Source: Xanthomonas sp. 3793
GTDB lineage: Bacteria > Pseudomonadota > Gammaproteobacteria > Xanthomonadales > Xanthomonadaceae
Assembly: GCF_024806835.1 (NCBI RefSeq)
Contig: NZ_JANTYU010000005.1
Coordinates: 62,001-126,000 of the forward strand
Reading direction: 5' to 3'
Length of the DNA stretch: 64,000 nt
Numbering within the stretch: position 1 is the first letter of the stretch; every line of letters begins with the position of its first letter. Shown here piece after piece: positions 63,478-64,000 of the stretch. The notes beneath the pieces were generated by a model. It was given only the letters and a program-made list of their open reading frames with translations, had not been told where the DNA came from and did not search any database. Both the position numbers and the translations under genes were made by a program.

Positions 63478-63705
63478 TCAGGCGCGCTGCGGCCAGGCGT
63501 AACGCGTCCAGACCAGGCCGATCACCGCCATCATCGCGCCCACCGCCAGCATGCCGATGCCCACCCCGGACGGACCGAAGCGCTCGTACAGCAGGCCCGC
63601 ACGGTTGACGGTCGCCAGGGACTGCGGATGCAGCAATGTCCAACCGCCCTGCCCTGCACAGATCAGCCCGACCAGGGTGAGCGCCAGCGCCTTGAGCGGG
63701 ATCAT
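63478..63705 (-). CDS. Small two-helix membrane protein
   Basis: A 75-residue protein with two hydrophobic helices (ALALTLVGLICAGQGGWTLL; VGIGMLAVGAMMAVIGLVW). Its start overlaps the stop of the next upstream gene (ATGA). Probable inner-membrane partner of that gene. Function unknown. Confidence 0.75.
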   Translation of the reverse strand: MIPLKALALTLVGLICAGQGGWTLLHPQSLATVNRAGLLYERFGPSGVGIGMLAVGAMMAVIGLVWTRYAWPQRA

Positions 63706-63998
63706 GCGCGCGGACCGGCAGCAGGCGGCAGCCGTTGCAGGCTGCGCGCCAGGGTCCACACCAGCACGCCGATGCCCACGCCTTGCACGGCGGTCAGCAC
63801 GAAGCGGCCGACGCCCATCACCAGACCGATCTGGCGCACGTTGCCCTGCTGCATCAACAACATCGGAATCGCCTGCAGGCCCACCTCGGCCAGCACACAG
63901 CCCAGCAGCAGCCACAGCCCGGCCAGCGCGGCACGCCGCAGCGGCCCGAAGGGGGCGCGCCACAGCAGTACCAGCCCCAGCAACAAGGCGATCAGCAT
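63702..63998 (-). CDS. Small polytopic membrane protein (N-terminus may lie outside window)
   Basis: A 98-residue protein with three hydrophobic stretches. An ATG at 63998 may be the real start, but the frame is open to the window edge, so the protein could be longer. Coupled to the following small membrane gene by ATGA, so the pair is probably a small integral-membrane complex. No family is recognised. Confidence 0.7.
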   Translation of the reverse strand: MLIALLLGLVLLWRAPFGPLRRAALAGLWLLLGCVLAEVGLQAIPMLLMQQGNVRQIGLVMGVGRFVLTAVQGVGIGVLVWTLARSLQRLPPAAGPRA

Positions 63999-64000
63999 CG

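Overview
The window is a 64 kb piece of a GC-rich gammaproteobacterial chromosome that reads as Xanthomonas. The basis is protein content (a PhoPQ-like pair preceded by a PepSY-like gene, a KatB-like catalase with an ankyrin partner, an HtrA protease, a TrpS with a C-terminal extension), the codon use, and the intergenic GGGATT-type and CCCTCTCCC-type repeats. The species cannot be told. No prophage, IS element, CRISPR array, rRNA or plasmid gene was seen. It looks like ordinary core chromosome with small lineage-specific insertions.

Layout. 1-6 kb: the 3' end of rtcB, a duplicated glycine-zipper protein, a DUF3182/hydrolase pair, and small stress or envelope proteins. 6-10.3 kb: a TIGR01777 epimerase, an OmpR/histidine-kinase pair and a lipoprotein. 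10.3-16 kb: an H1-like protein with an 11-residue repeat core, an HtrA protease, an ElaB/YqjE/YqjK-like membrane operon and an AI-2E family permease. 16-22.8 kb: a HAD phosphatase, an M17 peptidase, and an ECF sigma/anti-sigma pair divergent from a periplasmic catalase-like protein and a cytochrome b561; both sides carry the same promoter motif, GGAAT-N16-CGTC. 23-30.3 kb: a DesK/DesR-type two-component system divergent from a MacA/ABC/FtsX four-gene exporter, with a perfect palindrome between them. 30-41 kb: hydrolases, two EamA transporters, a Rap1a/Tai-like secreted protein, an M28 peptidase, an MBL hydrolase, trpS, csbD, two entericidins and arginase.

41.3-43.8 kb holds the most unusual unit: two Roadblock/LC7 proteins, an uncharacterised receiver-like/winged-helix protein and a small GTPase, a layout close to actinobacterial conservons. 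44-50 kb: a thymidylate kinase, tRNA-Thr(UGU), a SPOR protein, coaX-birA and an MtfA-like peptidase. 50-64 kb: a DUF1800/DUF1501 pair, pepSY-phoP-phoQ, dusA, ankyrin-katB, dinG and small membrane genes at the right edge.

Many operons are translationally coupled by ATGA overlaps (7747, 14183, 19317, 21084, 32473, 43260, 47338, 63702). Start codons were chosen from ribosome-binding sites, signal peptides and promoter position where possible. Family names come from recognising motifs by eye, not from a database search.
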